Part shown: positions 1 to 11,400 of the stretch, one piece after another | Position numbering within the stretch: position 1 is the first letter of the stretch | Layout: each line of letters begins with the position of its first letter | Source: Leeuwenhoekiella sp. MAR_2009_132 | GTDB taxonomy: Bacteria > Bacteroidota > Bacteroidia > Flavobacteriales > Flavobacteriaceae | Assembly: GCF_000687915.1 (NCBI RefSeq) | Contig: NZ_JHZY01000004.1 | Span: 1,746,001-1,810,000 of the forward strand | Direction: 5' to 3' | Length of the DNA stretch: 64,000 nt | Position numbers and translations under genes: made by a program | The notes under the pieces: model-generated | Seen by the model: the letters and a program-made list of their open reading frames with translations, nothing else | Databases searched by the model: none | Told to the model about the DNA's origin: nothing

Positions 1-556
1 CCTGATTAAGCACAGCCTCTTGAGTAGCTTTAGGAAAGCCTTCATTAAAGTCTGTAGCTACTTTTGTAGCAAGCGGTACACCGCCCCAAAGGGAACCTAA
101 TTCAAAAAACATCCAACCGCGGGCAAATTTAGCTTCACCTATTAAGGTTTTACGGTCTGCATCAGAGATGTCTGGAGTTTCTGCCCCACGTTCTATTACC
201 GTATTTGCACGTAGAATTGCAGTGTAAGATCCTTTCCAGACGGCGGTTGCAACCGCATTGTCTGCATTATTTGTACCGTTTAAAAGTGCCGCGCGCGGCA
301 ATTCTAATTGACCACCACCAGATTTATTATCATCGCCACGTAAATCATGTAAAAACCAGAATTCGCGGGCATACATTTGACTTGATTGAATAGTCGCGTA
401 AATAGCATTTGTACCTGCTAGTAATTCTGCTGTGTTTTGGTAATAAGTGGGTACCGAATAATCATTGGGGTTTTTAAGATTTAAATCTTCTGAATCACAA
501 GCTGTGACTGCCCAAAAACCAACACACAGCGTAACAATTGTCTTAATATTTTTCAT
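1..556 (-). CDS. SusD/RagB family nutrient-binding outer membrane lipoprotein (partial, C-terminus outside window)
   Basis: Reading leftward from an ATG at 556 the frame stays open to the window edge, giving the first 185 residues. It begins with a lipoprotein signal (MKNIKTIVTLCVGFWAVTAC, lipobox Cys at residue 20) and continues with SusD-type sequence, including the helical stretch EAKFARGWMFFELGSLWGGV that corresponds to the conserved 'AEARFLRAxxYFxLxxxxGGVPL' segment of the family. SusD proteins sit on the outer face of the outer membrane and form a lid over the SusC channel, binding the glycan or other nutrient. The gene lies 13 bases downstream of the susC-like gene and is surely co-transcribed with it. 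Substrate cannot be told from this fragment. Confidence 0.93.
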   Translation of the reverse strand, partial: MKNIKTIVTLCVGFWAVTACDSEDLNLKNPNDYSVPTYYQNTAELLAGTNAIYATIQSSQMYAREFWFLHDLRGDDNKSGGGQLELPRAALLNGTNNADNAVATAVWKGSYTAILRANTVIERGAETPDISDADRKTLIGEAKFARGWMFFELGSLWGGVPLATKVATDFNEGFPKATQEAVLNQ

Positions 557-569
557 AATTTTTTTCTTT

Positions 570-3500
570 TTAAAATCCGAGTTCAAGACCTAATAAAAAC
601 GATTGTGGTCTTGGGTATTGACCATAATCTACACCTTGTACGCGTAAATTATTTCCTCTGGCACCTATCTCAGGATCATAACCTGAATATTTTGTAAACG
701 TAGCCAGATTGTTACCTGAAACATAAATAGTTAGTTTACTAACATTGTCATTTAAAGTTCTGCCTAACCATTCTTCAGGAAACTGATATCCTATTTTTAA
801 ATTTTGTAATCGTAAGAAAGATGCATCTTCCAGATAGCGATCTGAAGTTCTATTATTCGCATTAGGATCACCACTTATCATACGAGGTATGCTTGTATTT
901 GTATTTTCTGGTGTCCACGCATCTAAAACTGCTACATCGTGACCAAACAGACGTACACCACCTTGTCTTGTAACCTGTAGCGCATTATAAACATCATTAC
1001 CTTGATTACCGTACCAGTACATACTCATAAAGAAATTTTTATAGTTTGCATCAAAATTTAATCCGTAGCTAAAATCTGGTATAAAACTTCCTATTACTTC
1101 TCGATCATCTGGAGTTACCTGGCCGTCACCATTTAAATCTTTAAATTTAATATCTCCGGGAGCGGTCTGAGCAACTTGATAAGCACCATTAGGCGATGCT
1201 GCGTTTAACTGATCAATCTCTGCCTGAGTTTGAAAAATACGCTCAACACGATAGCCGTAGAACGATTGTATAGGATCACCCACAGCTGTTCTTGTAATAT
1301 CTGTATCGCCGAAGTCTGCATTTCTTCCGCCAAAAATAGGGCCCGATCCTAAACCATTTACAGTGTTTCTAAAAATACCAATGTTCGCACTGGCATTCCA
1401 CTGAAAAGCAGTACCCGGTTTAGAGTAATAAGATCCAGAGAAGTCAAGTCCCCAGTTTTCCATAGCACCTACGTTTGCAAGTGTATTTCCTTGAAAACCT
1501 TGTGAGTCTGCCGTAGGAACTATAAGAATAAGATTGTCTGTAGTTCTCTTATAATATTCTGCAGTAAACTGTACTCGATTTTGATATAGACCCAGATCAA
1601 TACCTATGTTAGTCATTTCAGTAATTTCCCATTCTAAAGCGCTATTAGCTAAACTTTGAAAAAACGCACCTTGTACCACTTGGCCGTTAATAACTGCATA
1701 GGTGTCTGTGCTTATACCAGCATTACTTTCATAATTGCCAATACCTTCAAACCCCATTTTACCCCAGCTTGCTCTAAGTTTTAATTCTGTGATGTTATCT
1801 ACATCTTCCATAAAAGATTCCTGTGCTAAATTCCAGCCTGCAGAGATACCCGGGAAGGTTGCCCATTTGTTATCATCAGAAAATTTAGAAGAACCATCAC
1901 GTCTTATTGAAGCACTAAATAAATATTTACCGCCAAAATCATAATTTACCCTTCCTAAAAAGGAGAAAATACTGCTTTCGCTTAATGTAGAACTAGTGGT
2001 TTGATTTACTGTACCTTGTAATACATTAATGGTGTTGCTATCACGCTCACCATAACCCTCAAGTGTTGTTTGCTGAAAATCTTGTCGTTCTGCAACAGCT
2101 AATACGTCTAGATTGTGATCTCCCCAGCTATTTTCGTAATTCAACTGATTAGAAAAGTAATTCCCTGAAAACGTACTGGTAGTTTTTCTTATTTTATTTT
2201 CGTTATTGCCCGTAAAACCATCAAAATAAATAGGTTGTATGTCGCTATTTGTAGCGCTTGTCCAGTCTAGACCAAATGTAAAACGGTATTTTAAGTTTTT
2301 AACTAAACGTAAATCTGCGTATGCCGTACCTAAAATACGTACGTTAGTATCTTCATTTGTATTAAGAAGACTAGAAATAAGCGGGTTTACTGGGTCTGTG
2401 CCATCTGCACCATCAGGAGATCTAAACCCTCCTGCTAAAGTAGGATCACGTAAGGGTATATAAGGTACACCTCGTATTGTATTTTGAATACTGGTACGAC
2501 CACCAGGTTCGCCCTCATTTTCTCTTCTTCCGTTTGCAAGTGTTAATGATTCTCCAATACTTAACCAGTCTGTAATCTCATGATCAGAATTTATTCTGAA
2601 ATTATAACGATCAAAACCGGTTCCTACGACAATACCTTCTTGTTTAAAGTAACCAAAAGAACCATAAAAGCGAGATTTATCTGAACCTCCTCTTAGATCA
2701 ATATGATGTGAAGTAGTCACTGCAGATTGAAAAAGAGCGTCTTGATAATCTGTATCTGTTTGTGCAAACGTTTGAGTTGCGCCTGCATATATAGGTGTGT
2801 CTAAATTTGCCCAACGTGCAGGTTCTGCCTGTCCTGCATTGCTTAATAATTCACGGCCAAATTGTAAGTATTGCTCTCTGTTAAGTAAGTTTAATGTATT
2901 AGGAACATCAGAAAAACCTGTAAAACCTTTATAAGTAAATTCTACTTTTCCGTTTGCTCGACCTTTTTTAGTAGAAACAAGAACAACCCCATTTGCAGCT
3001 CTAGAACCATAAATAGCAGCAGCACTTGCATCTTTTAATACCGAAATAGACTCGATATCATTATTATCAAAATCTCCAAGACCACCTACAGGATATCCGT
3101 CAACCACATAAAGTGGAGTAGAGGCAAAGGTAATAGAACCTACACCCCTAATCTGTACAATAGGGTCTGTACCGGGTCCACCTGAATTGGTAACCTGTAT
3201 ACCGGGAACTCTACCTTGTAGAGCCTCTGCAAAGCTTACTACGGGTAATGCGGTAACTTCGTCTGCAGATATTGAGGAGACTGCCCCTGTGACAGATTCT
3301 TTACGTTGGGTACCATAACCTACAACAACAACTTCATCTAATTGAGCTGTATCTTCTTTTAATTGAATATTTATAGTACGCTGATTATTTATTGAAATCG
3401 TTTGCGTAAAAAAGCCAACAAAACTTATAACCAGTTGTCCGTCTGAAGGAGCATTGGTAATGCTGTAATTTCCGTCAAAGTCTGTTTGTGAACCATTATT

Positions 3501-3644
3501 TGTTCCTACAACTACAACTGAGGCTCCGGGAAGCGGGGCGCCATTTTCATCAGTGACAACACCCGTGATGGTCGTTGTTTGCGAAAATGCAATTTGCCCG
3601 AGCATTGCAATTAGTGCAATTAATGCGAGTTTGAGTTTACTCAT
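570..3644 (-). CDS. SusC/RagA family TonB-linked outer membrane transporter
   Basis: A 1,024-residue protein with a signal peptide ending near residue 21 (AFSQ), a carboxypeptidase-regulatory-like beta domain at about residues 25-100 (ITGVVTDENGAPLPGASVVV), then the plug with the SusC signature LDEVVVVGYGTQRKESVTGA and LKDASAAAIYGSRAANGVVL, and a long beta barrel ending in LLGLELGF with a terminal aromatic residue. Length is normal for SusC. The protein imports a ligand captured by its SusD partner, using TonB-ExbBD energy. No glycoside hydrolase or regulator is visible in the window, so the substrate is unknown. The 487-base region upstream should hold the promoter. Confidence 0.95.
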   Translation of the reverse strand: MSKLKLALIALIAMLGQIAFSQTTTITGVVTDENGAPLPGASVVVVGTNNGSQTDFDGNYSITNAPSDGQLVISFVGFFTQTISINNQRTINIQLKEDTAQLDEVVVVGYGTQRKESVTGAVSSISADEVTALPVVSFAEALQGRVPGIQVTNSGGPGTDPIVQIRGVGSITFASTPLYVVDGYPVGGLGDFDNNDIESISVLKDASAAAIYGSRAANGVVLVSTKKGRANGKVEFTYKGFTGFSDVPNTLNLLNREQYLQFGRELLSNAGQAEPARWANLDTPIYAGATQTFAQTDTDYQDALFQSAVTTSHHIDLRGGSDKSRFYGSFGYFKQEGIVVGTGFDRYNFRINSDHEITDWLSIGESLTLANGRRENEGEPGGRTSIQNTIRGVPYIPLRDPTLAGGFRSPDGADGTDPVNPLISSLLNTNEDTNVRILGTAYADLRLVKNLKYRFTFGLDWTSATNSDIQPIYFDGFTGNNENKIRKTTSTFSGNYFSNQLNYENSWGDHNLDVLAVAERQDFQQTTLEGYGERDSNTINVLQGTVNQTTSSTLSESSIFSFLGRVNYDFGGKYLFSASIRRDGSSKFSDDNKWATFPGISAGWNLAQESFMEDVDNITELKLRASWGKMGFEGIGNYESNAGISTDTYAVINGQVVQGAFFQSLANSALEWEITEMTNIGIDLGLYQNRVQFTAEYYKRTTDNLILIVPTADSQGFQGNTLANVGAMENWGLDFSGSYYSKPGTAFQWNASANIGIFRNTVNGLGSGPIFGGRNADFGDTDITRTAVGDPIQSFYGYRVERIFQTQAEIDQLNAASPNGAYQVAQTAPGDIKFKDLNGDGQVTPDDREVIGSFIPDFSYGLNFDANYKNFFMSMYWYGNQGNDVYNALQVTRQGGVRLFGHDVAVLDAWTPENTNTSIPRMISGDPNANNRTSDRYLEDASFLRLQNLKIGYQFPEEWLGRTLNDNVSKLTIYVSGNNLATFTKYSGYDPEIGARGNNLRVQGVDYGQYPRPQSFLLGLELGF

Positions 3645-4031
3645 AATTAAATCGTTTAATGTTGTTTGTTATTAATACTGGCTTTTTTACAAGCTGCAAT
3701 AAAACAAATGTATGTGAAGGGTAACATGTGCACTAAAAGAAATGAAGCAAACACTGCGAATCTTGAAGCACGATTAGTTATAATCGTAATAAACACGTGG
3801 TTTTCAACGCATATTCTTTAAAACTTATATTAATTTAAAGTTAAATGTAAATGATTTAACCTTATCGATAGAAATACATAATGGAGTTTACTGAAAGTTC
3901 AATTTTGAAGTTTTTTTTGTTGAATTGATAATCTTAAAATCAAATTTTTAACTCTTCACCACATATCGATCACTTTCTATTTAGATTGAGAAATGAAAAT
4001 TTTATTTCAAAATAGAAGAGTTTAAAAATAA
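3645..4031. other. Non-coding region between susC-like and porP/sprF-like genes
   Basis: AT-rich stretch with no convincing ORF. The part next to 3644 should carry the susC-like promoter and 5' leader; the far end carries the terminator of the incoming minus-strand operon. I see no sigma/anti-sigma genes, tRNA or repeat in it. Confidence 0.6.
3705..3712 (-). promoter_or_regulatory. Candidate -7 promoter element for the susC-like gene
   Basis: Minus strand reads TACATTTG, matching the Bacteroidota consensus TAnnTTTG, about 60 bases upstream of the susC-like ATG. No TTG at the expected -33 spacing was found, so this is a weak call. Confidence 0.3.
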
Positions 4032-4067
4032 AGAAATCCGTATTTGTTTTATCAAATACGGATTTCT
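4032..4067 (-). terminator. Rho-independent terminator after the porP/sprF-like gene
   Basis: A perfect 15-bp inverted repeat (4032-4046 and 4053-4067) with a 6-base loop, followed on the minus strand by a T-rich run. It lies 65 bases beyond the stop codon at 4132 and ends the giant adhesin operon. Confidence 0.8.
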
Positions 4068-4131
4068 CTATGCGGTTTTGGAGCCTAAAAATTAGGCTAT
4101 ACCTAAAGCTATTTTAAATTAGAAATTGCAT

Positions 4132-5070
4132 TTAAAAGAATCGAGGAGTTAGCATACGATTGTATTCTTTAAATAATTCAAAGCGTAAGAATAATTCATA
4201 AGTACCATCATTGTAAGTTGCATTTCCTAAATCTGTACTTTCTCGATCGTATGCAAAGCCTATGAGTAAGCCGTCATTAACCTGAAAGCCTACTAAACCA
4301 CTTAAGGCAGCACTCCACCTGTAGGAAGCGCCTAGTGTTAGTTTGTCATAAAATAAAAAGTTTGCATTCACATCAACTGCTAGCGGTGCTCCCGCTACCA
4401 GTTTAACTAATGTAGAGGGTTTAAACTTTACATCTCTGTTTAAATCAAATACATAACCGGCTAAACCGTAATAATGAATACGCTCTTCTGCTAAAAATGT
4501 TTCTGCTCCTGCCGTACCGCTTCTATCAAAGTGAGAAGTCTGCAGGAGTTGAGGAGCAGATATTCCTCCATAAAACTTAGAATCGTGGTAAAATATACCT
4601 ACACCCACATTTGGAGAAAGCTTATTATCAATGTTAACTAAAAAAGGATCTCCCGAATTAAAAGGATTGGTTCTACTAAAGTCAACATCCAGTACATTTA
4701 ATGATCCTTTAATACCAAAGCTAAACTTCCCTTCTGCACCTGTTTCTATTGTGTAGCTAAAGTCTGCATTAAAATAAGTTTCCCGTGCGGGACCTAAAGC
4801 ATCATTTACAAGACTAAAACCAAGTCCTACTTTACCTAAACCTATAGGGCTGTGCACCGAAAGATTTTGTGTACGTGGCGCACCATCAAGACCCACCCAC
4901 TGGCTGCGGTGTAGAAGCAAAATGCTGGTTACACCGCGATTTCCCGCATAAGCAGGGTTAATTACTAATGGGTTGTACATATACTGTGTGTACTGCGGGT
5001 CTTGCTGAGAAAACCCGAATGTACAGCAGAGTAGGGCCGTTATGATTAAACATTTATTGAATATACTCAC
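4132..5070 (-). CDS. PorP/SprF family type IX secretion system outer membrane protein
   Basis: A 312-residue protein with a signal peptide (cleavage near FGFSQ, residue 21) followed by the family hallmark QDPQYTQYMYNPLVINPAYA and then GNRG and HRSQWVGLDGAPRT, typical of PorP/SprF membrane proteins. It is predicted to be a beta barrel and ends in RFF. In Flavobacterium johnsoniae, SprF is needed to export the giant adhesin SprB, and T9SS cargo with type B tails is generally paired with a PorP/SprF-like partner encoded next door. Here the gene starts 45 bases after the giant adhesin stop, fitting that role. The start is GTG at 5070, preceded by GAGAA; the ATG overlapping it at 5072 is in another frame. 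Confidence 0.93.
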   Translation of the reverse strand: MSIFNKCLIITALLCCTFGFSQQDPQYTQYMYNPLVINPAYAGNRGVTSILLLHRSQWVGLDGAPRTQNLSVHSPIGLGKVGLGFSLVNDALGPARETYFNADFSYTIETGAEGKFSFGIKGSLNVLDVDFSRTNPFNSGDPFLVNIDNKLSPNVGVGIFYHDSKFYGGISAPQLLQTSHFDRSGTAGAETFLAEERIHYYGLAGYVFDLNRDVKFKPSTLVKLVAGAPLAVDVNANFLFYDKLTLGASYRWSAALSGLVGFQVNDGLLIGFAYDRESTDLGNATYNDGTYELFLRFELFKEYNRMLTPRFF

Positions 5071-5115
5071 ATTCTCTTTTTTAAACTTGAATAAAGCGTG
5101 TTTCTTAATTTACTA

Positions 5116-5405
5116 TTAATTGATATATATGTATCCTGCTTTTGAACGGGGTGTTCCGTTTGCAGTTGCATAATTCAATACATAATAGTAGGTTCCGGTA
5201 GGTAATAACTTTCCGCTATCTATTGTTGTACGTCCATTAGAATATCCTGTAAATGCTGAACTTCCGGCTTGGCCATAGCCATCTTGACTAAATACTTCAA
5301 CACCCCAACGGTTAAATATTTTTAACGTATTATCTGGGAAGCGTTCTATTGCCCCTATGGTTAACTCATCATTAATACCATCTCCGTTTGGCGTAATAAC
5401 ATTAT
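5116..5405 (-). other. T9SS type B C-terminal sorting domain (gliding-motility-associated CTD)
   Basis: Encodes the last ~95 residues of the giant protein. It has the family pattern VYNVITPNGDGINDELTI, then NTLKIFNRWGVEVF, then LPTGTYYYVLNY and a closing GYIYIN strand. Such tails direct export through the type IX system and are found on SprB. The next gene is the PorP/SprF-like partner. Confidence 0.93.
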
Positions 5406-8400
5406 ATACAAATATGTCTTCTATAGAAAGTACCATTCTGGTAACATCATCTGGATCACCATTACCGTCTAAATCCTCATTTGTTGTGTTTGTAGGATCA
5501 TCAGAAATATCGGTAATAAGGGTGTTATTTTCAGTTGTACCAGTTACCGTTGCCGTATTATCTACATAGCCTGTAGCTACATCACGTTGCGTGATTTGAT
5601 ATACTGCAGAGAACGAAGTGAAATCTGATTCACCCGGCAATAGACTAATTGGTCCGCCTATCACAGTAACCTTACTATCTGTAATTGTAATATTATTTAA
5701 CACCACATTGCCGGTATTGTTAATCTGGAACGTGTAGTTAATGGTATCTCCAAAATCAGGAATACCATTATTATTTGAATCTACATATTCTGCCATTTTT
5801 AATAATTCTATACCGGGATTAGCCGTAATGACAAACGTAGTAGGATCTTCAAAATCACCATCGTTATCAATATCTAGATTGGTAGGATCTGCCGGGTTAT
5901 CCGAAAAATCATCTATTACAATTCCATTAACATCGGTCCCTGTAGCTAAGGCTATGTTCACAACCTCTCCCGCAAGTAAATCTGCCTGAGTGATAGTATA
6001 GGTAGCGCTAAACGTATTAGAATTGCTTTGACCTGGAGCAAGACTAATTGGTCCTCCAATAACTGCAACCATATCGTCTAAGATTGAAATGTCATTGATG
6101 GCTGTACTGCCATTATTTGTTACCGTAAAGCTATAGGTTAATACATCACCTGCACTTATTATTAAATCTCCATTAGTATCTGCATAGTTTACTTGTTTAA
6201 GCAGATCTAAATTAGAGTTTGCATTCAATAGGGTAACAGTTGCATCAGCATCACCACCGGTTTCATCTGCAGGGTTAGAACTATCGGAAATATCAGTAAT
6301 GACATTGTTACTGTCATCAGTTGCTGTTGCTGTAGCAGAGTTAACGACCTGACCACTATCTATATTCTGTTGTGTGATTAGATAATCTACTGTAACCGAA
6401 CCTTCTTCTCCAGGGTTTAAAGTTGAATTAGAGATCGCTATACCAGTCACTCCAATTTCAGCATCATCAATTGCGATATTGTTAAGAACTGTGTTTCCGG
6501 TATTGATAACTGTAAATGTATAGGTGATTAAATCACCTAGATTTACAATACCATCTGTATTTGCATCTACATAAATAGCACCTTTAGTAAGTTGCATACT
6601 TGATTCTAATACAATTATTGTTATAGTTGCGGTTGAGCAATTATTCGGATTCAGGTTTTCACAAACGGTGTATGTCACACGATAAGTTCCTGCTTTAGAA
6701 TTTGGAGAAACAATTATATTACCATTATTGTTTACAGAAACCCCAATTAATCCACCATTGTCAGCAATTGTAACATTAACGTCTGCTGAATCTATTGGGT
6801 TGCCATCTAAAGTGTCATTGCTAAGAACGTTACCTGCAACACCTCCTGTAATACCATTAATAGGAATACTACTGAAATTATCATCTTCTAAAATTAAACT
6901 ACTTGCTCCAACAACTACGGTAGCCGTTGCTGTCTGGCAGTTATTCGGATTTAGGTTTTCACAGATTGAATAGGTAATGGTATATGTACCCGCCGGTGTG
7001 TTTGGCGGAACAATCAAGTCACCATTATCATTAAGAGCTGCTCCACTTAACCCACCATTGTCTGATAGGCTTACAGCCACATCTGCAAAGTCAACCGCAA
7101 CGTTATCTAAGCTGTCATTTCCTAAGACATTACCAGCAACGCCACCATCTGCTCCGTTAACCGGTGTAGCACTAAAGTCATCGTTAGTGGCAACTAATTC
7201 ACTTGCAGCAACCACAACAGTTACAGTGGTAGTCGCACAATTATCAGGATTTAGTACTTCACATATACTGTAGCTTACCGTGTATGTTCCGGCCGGTGTA
7301 TTTGGTGGCACCACTAAGTTTCCATTTGCGTTAATAGCAGCACCGTTCAGTCCGCCATTGTTTACGATATAAACATCAGCATCTTCAACAGGATCTCCAT
7401 TCAAGGTATCATTAGCCGTTACATCGCCTACAATACCACCAGTTTTACCATTAACCGGAGTGTTACTGAAATCGTCTGCACCTGCAATTATTTCGCTGGC
7501 TCCAACAACTACAGTAGCCGTTGCTGTCTGGCAGTTATTCGGATTTAAGTTTTCACAAATTGAATAGGTAATGGTATATGTACCCGCCGGTGTGTTTGGC
7601 GGAACAATCAAGTTACCATTATCATTAAGAGCTACTCCACTTAATCCACCATTGTCTGATAGTGTTACAGCCACATCTGCAAAGTCAACCGCAACGTTAT
7701 CTAAGCTGTCATTTCCTAAGACATTGCCAGCAACGCCACCATCAGCTCCGTTAACCGGTGTAGCACTAAAGTCATCGTTAGTGGCAACTAATTCACTTGC
7801 AGCAACCACAACAGTTACAGTGGTAGTCGCACAATTATTAGGATTAAGAACCTCACAAATACTATAGCTTACCGTGTAAGTACCCGCCGGTGTATTTGGT
7901 GGAACTACTAAGTTTCCATTGGCATTAATAGCAGCACCGTTCAGTCCGCCATTGTTTACGATATAAACATCAGCATCTTCAACAGGATCTCCATTCAAGG
8001 TATCGTTAGCCGTTACATCACCTACGATTCCGCCAGTCTTACCATTAACCGGAGTGTTACTGAAGTCGTCTGCACCTGCAATTATTTCGCTGGCTCCAAC
8101 AACTACAGTAGCCGTTGCTGTCTGGCAGTTATTCGGATTTAAGTTTTCACAAATTGAATAGGTAATGGTATATGTACCCGCCGGTGTGTTTGGCGGAACA
8201 ATCAAGTCACCATTATCATTAAGAGCTACTCCACTTAATCCACCATTGTCTGATAGTGTTACAGCCACATCTGCTAAGTCAACAGCAGCGTTATCTAAGG
8301 TGTCATTTCCTAAGACATTACCAGCAACGCCACCATCAGCTCCGTTAACCGGTGTAGCGCTAAAGTCATCGTTAGTGGCAACTAAGTCACTTGCAGCAAC

Positions 8401-11400
8401 CACAACAGTTACCGTGGTAGTCGCACAATTATCAGGATTTAGTACTTCACATATACTGTAGCTTACCGTGTAAGTGCCCGCCGGTGTATTTGGTGGAACT
8501 ACTAAGTTTCCATTTGCGTTAATAGCAGCACCGTTCAGTCCGCCATTGTTTACGATATAAACATCAGCATCTTCAACAGGATCTCCATTCAAGGTATCAT
8601 TAGCCGTTACATCGCCTACAATACCACCAGTTTTACCATTAACCGGAGTGTTACTGAAGTCGTCTGCACCTGCAATTATTTCGCTAGCTCCAACAACTAC
8701 GGTAGCCGTTGCTGTCTGGCAGTTATTCGGATTTAGGTTTTCACAGATTGCATAGGTAATGGTATATGTACCCGCCGGTGTGTTTGGCGGAACAATCAAG
8801 TCACCATTATCATTAAGAGCTACTCCACTTAATCCACCATTGTCTGATAGGCTTACAGCCACATCGGCAAAGTCAACAGCAGCGTTATCTAAAGTGTCAT
8901 TTCCTAAGACATTACCAGCAACGCCACCATCAGCTCCGTTAACCGGCGTAGCACTAAAGTCATCGTTAGTGGCAACTAATTCACTTGCAGCAACCACAAC
9001 AGTTACAGTGGTAGTCGCACAATTATTAGGATTAAGAACCTCACAAATACTGTAGCTTACCGTGTATGTTCCGGCCGGTGTATTTGGTGGCACCACTAAG
9101 TTTCCATTTGCGTTAATAGCAGCACCGTTCAGTCCGCCATTGTTTACGATATAAATATCAGCATCTTCAACAGGATCTCCATTCAAGGTATCGTTAGCCG
9201 TTACATCACCTACAATACCACCAGTTTTACCATTAACAGGAGTGTTACTGAAATCATCTGCACCTGCAATTATTTCGCTGGCTCCAACAACTACGGTAGC
9301 CGTTGCTGTCTGGCAGTTATTCGGATTTAGGTTTTCACAAATTGAATAGGTAATGGTATATGTACCCGCCGGTGTGTTTGGCGGAACAATCAAGTCACCA
9401 TTATCATTAAGAGCTACTCCACTTAATCCACCATTGTCTGATAGGCTTACAGCCACATCTGCAAAGTCAACCGCAACGTTATCTAAGCTGTCATTTCCTA
9501 AGACATTACCAGCAACGCCACCATCAGCTCCGTTAACCGGTGTAGCGCTAAAGTCATCGTTAGTGGCAACTAATTCACTTGCAGCAACCACAACAGTTAC
9601 CGTAGTAGTCGCACAATTATCAGGATTAAGAACCTCACAAATACTGTAACTTACCGTGTAAGTACCCGCCGGTGTATTTGGTGGAACCACCAAATTTCCA
9701 TTGGCATTAATTGCAGCACCGTTCAGTCCGCCATTGTTTACGATATAGACATCAGCATCTTCAACAGGATCTCCATTCAAGGTATCGTTAGCCGTTACAT
9801 CACCTACGATTCCGCCAGTCTTACCATTAACAGGAGTGTTACTGAAATCGTCTGCACCTGCAATTATTTCGCTGGCTCCAACAACTACAGTAGCCGTTGC
9901 TGTCTGGCAGTTATTCGGATTTAAGTTTTCACAGATTGAATAGGTAATAGTATATGTACCCGCCGGTGTGTTTGGCGGAACAATCAAGTCACCATTATCA
10001 TTAAGAGCTACTCCACTTAATCCACCATTGTCTGACAGGCTTACAGCCACATCTGCAAAGTCAACAGCAGCGTTATCTAAGGTGTCATTTCCTAAGACAT
10101 TACCAGCAACGCCACCATCTGCTCCGTTAACCAGTGTAGCGCTAAAGTCATCGTTAGTTGCAACTAGATCTGCAGCTTCAACAGCTATTGTAGCAGTTGT
10201 AGTTAAGCAATTATTCGGATTTAAGTTTTCACAAACTGAATAGGTAATCGTATATGTACCTGCCGGAGTATTTGGTGGTACAATTAGATTTCCGTTGTCA
10301 TTAATACGGGCACCACTTAATCCGCCATTACTGGTTAGCGTTACATCAACGTCTGCAGCATCAATTGCAGCACCATTAAATGTATCGTTAACAAGAACGT
10401 TCCCGGCTATACCGCCATTAGGGCCACTTACTGGAGTTCCAATAAAATTATCTGGTGTAAGTATTAATGTAGATTGTCCCACATTAATTTGAACGCTCAC
10501 AGGTCCCGAACAATTGTTTGGATTTAAGTTCTCACAGATTGAGTAGGTTATTGTATATACGCCTGCAGGAGTTAATGGAGGAACACTTACGGTACCATCA
10601 TTATCAATCTCAACACCATTAAGTCCGCCACTGCTAACGAGCGTGATGTCTATATCATTATCATCTACAGCTGCGCCATTTAAAGTGTCATTATCTGTGA
10701 TGTCTCCAGCAATTCCGCCGCTTTGACCATCAACGATATTAGCTGTAAAATCATCTGCAATAGCTTCAATAGAAGTTGCATCAACTCGAATTATTACACT
10801 AGCCGTGGTACAATTATTTGGATTTAAGTTTTCACAGATTACATAGCTCACCGTATAGTCTCCTGCAGGTGTTCCTGATGGAATCGTAAAACTTCCGTCT
10901 GCATTTAGTTCAAGGCCGTCTAAACCACCTGTGTTTACTAATTGAAGTGTAACATCTGATGCTGCTATAGCATTTCCATCGAGAGAATCGTTGTTTAAAA
11001 CACTTGGAGTTATTCCTCCTGTAAAACCATTAACAGAGTCTCCGGTGAAATTATCATTCAGCGCAACTATAGCAGGTGCTACAACAGTAATTAAAATCGT
11101 AGCACTATCACAATTGTTAGCATTTAGGTTTTCGCAAATCTGATAAATAACACTGTAATTTCCGGCATTTGTATTTGAAGGAATAGTTACAATTCCATTT
11201 ACATCAATACTTAAACCATTTATTCCGCCATTATCCACAAGACTTAATGTAACTGCAGTTGGATCTACAGCTGTATTGTTCAGTAAATCATTATCTAAAA
11301 TACCATTAAGAGTACCGCCTTGATAACCATTTATTTGAGATGCTGTAAGATCATCATCATTTGCATTTAGCGTACCGGCACCTACACTGAGCGTTGTGGA

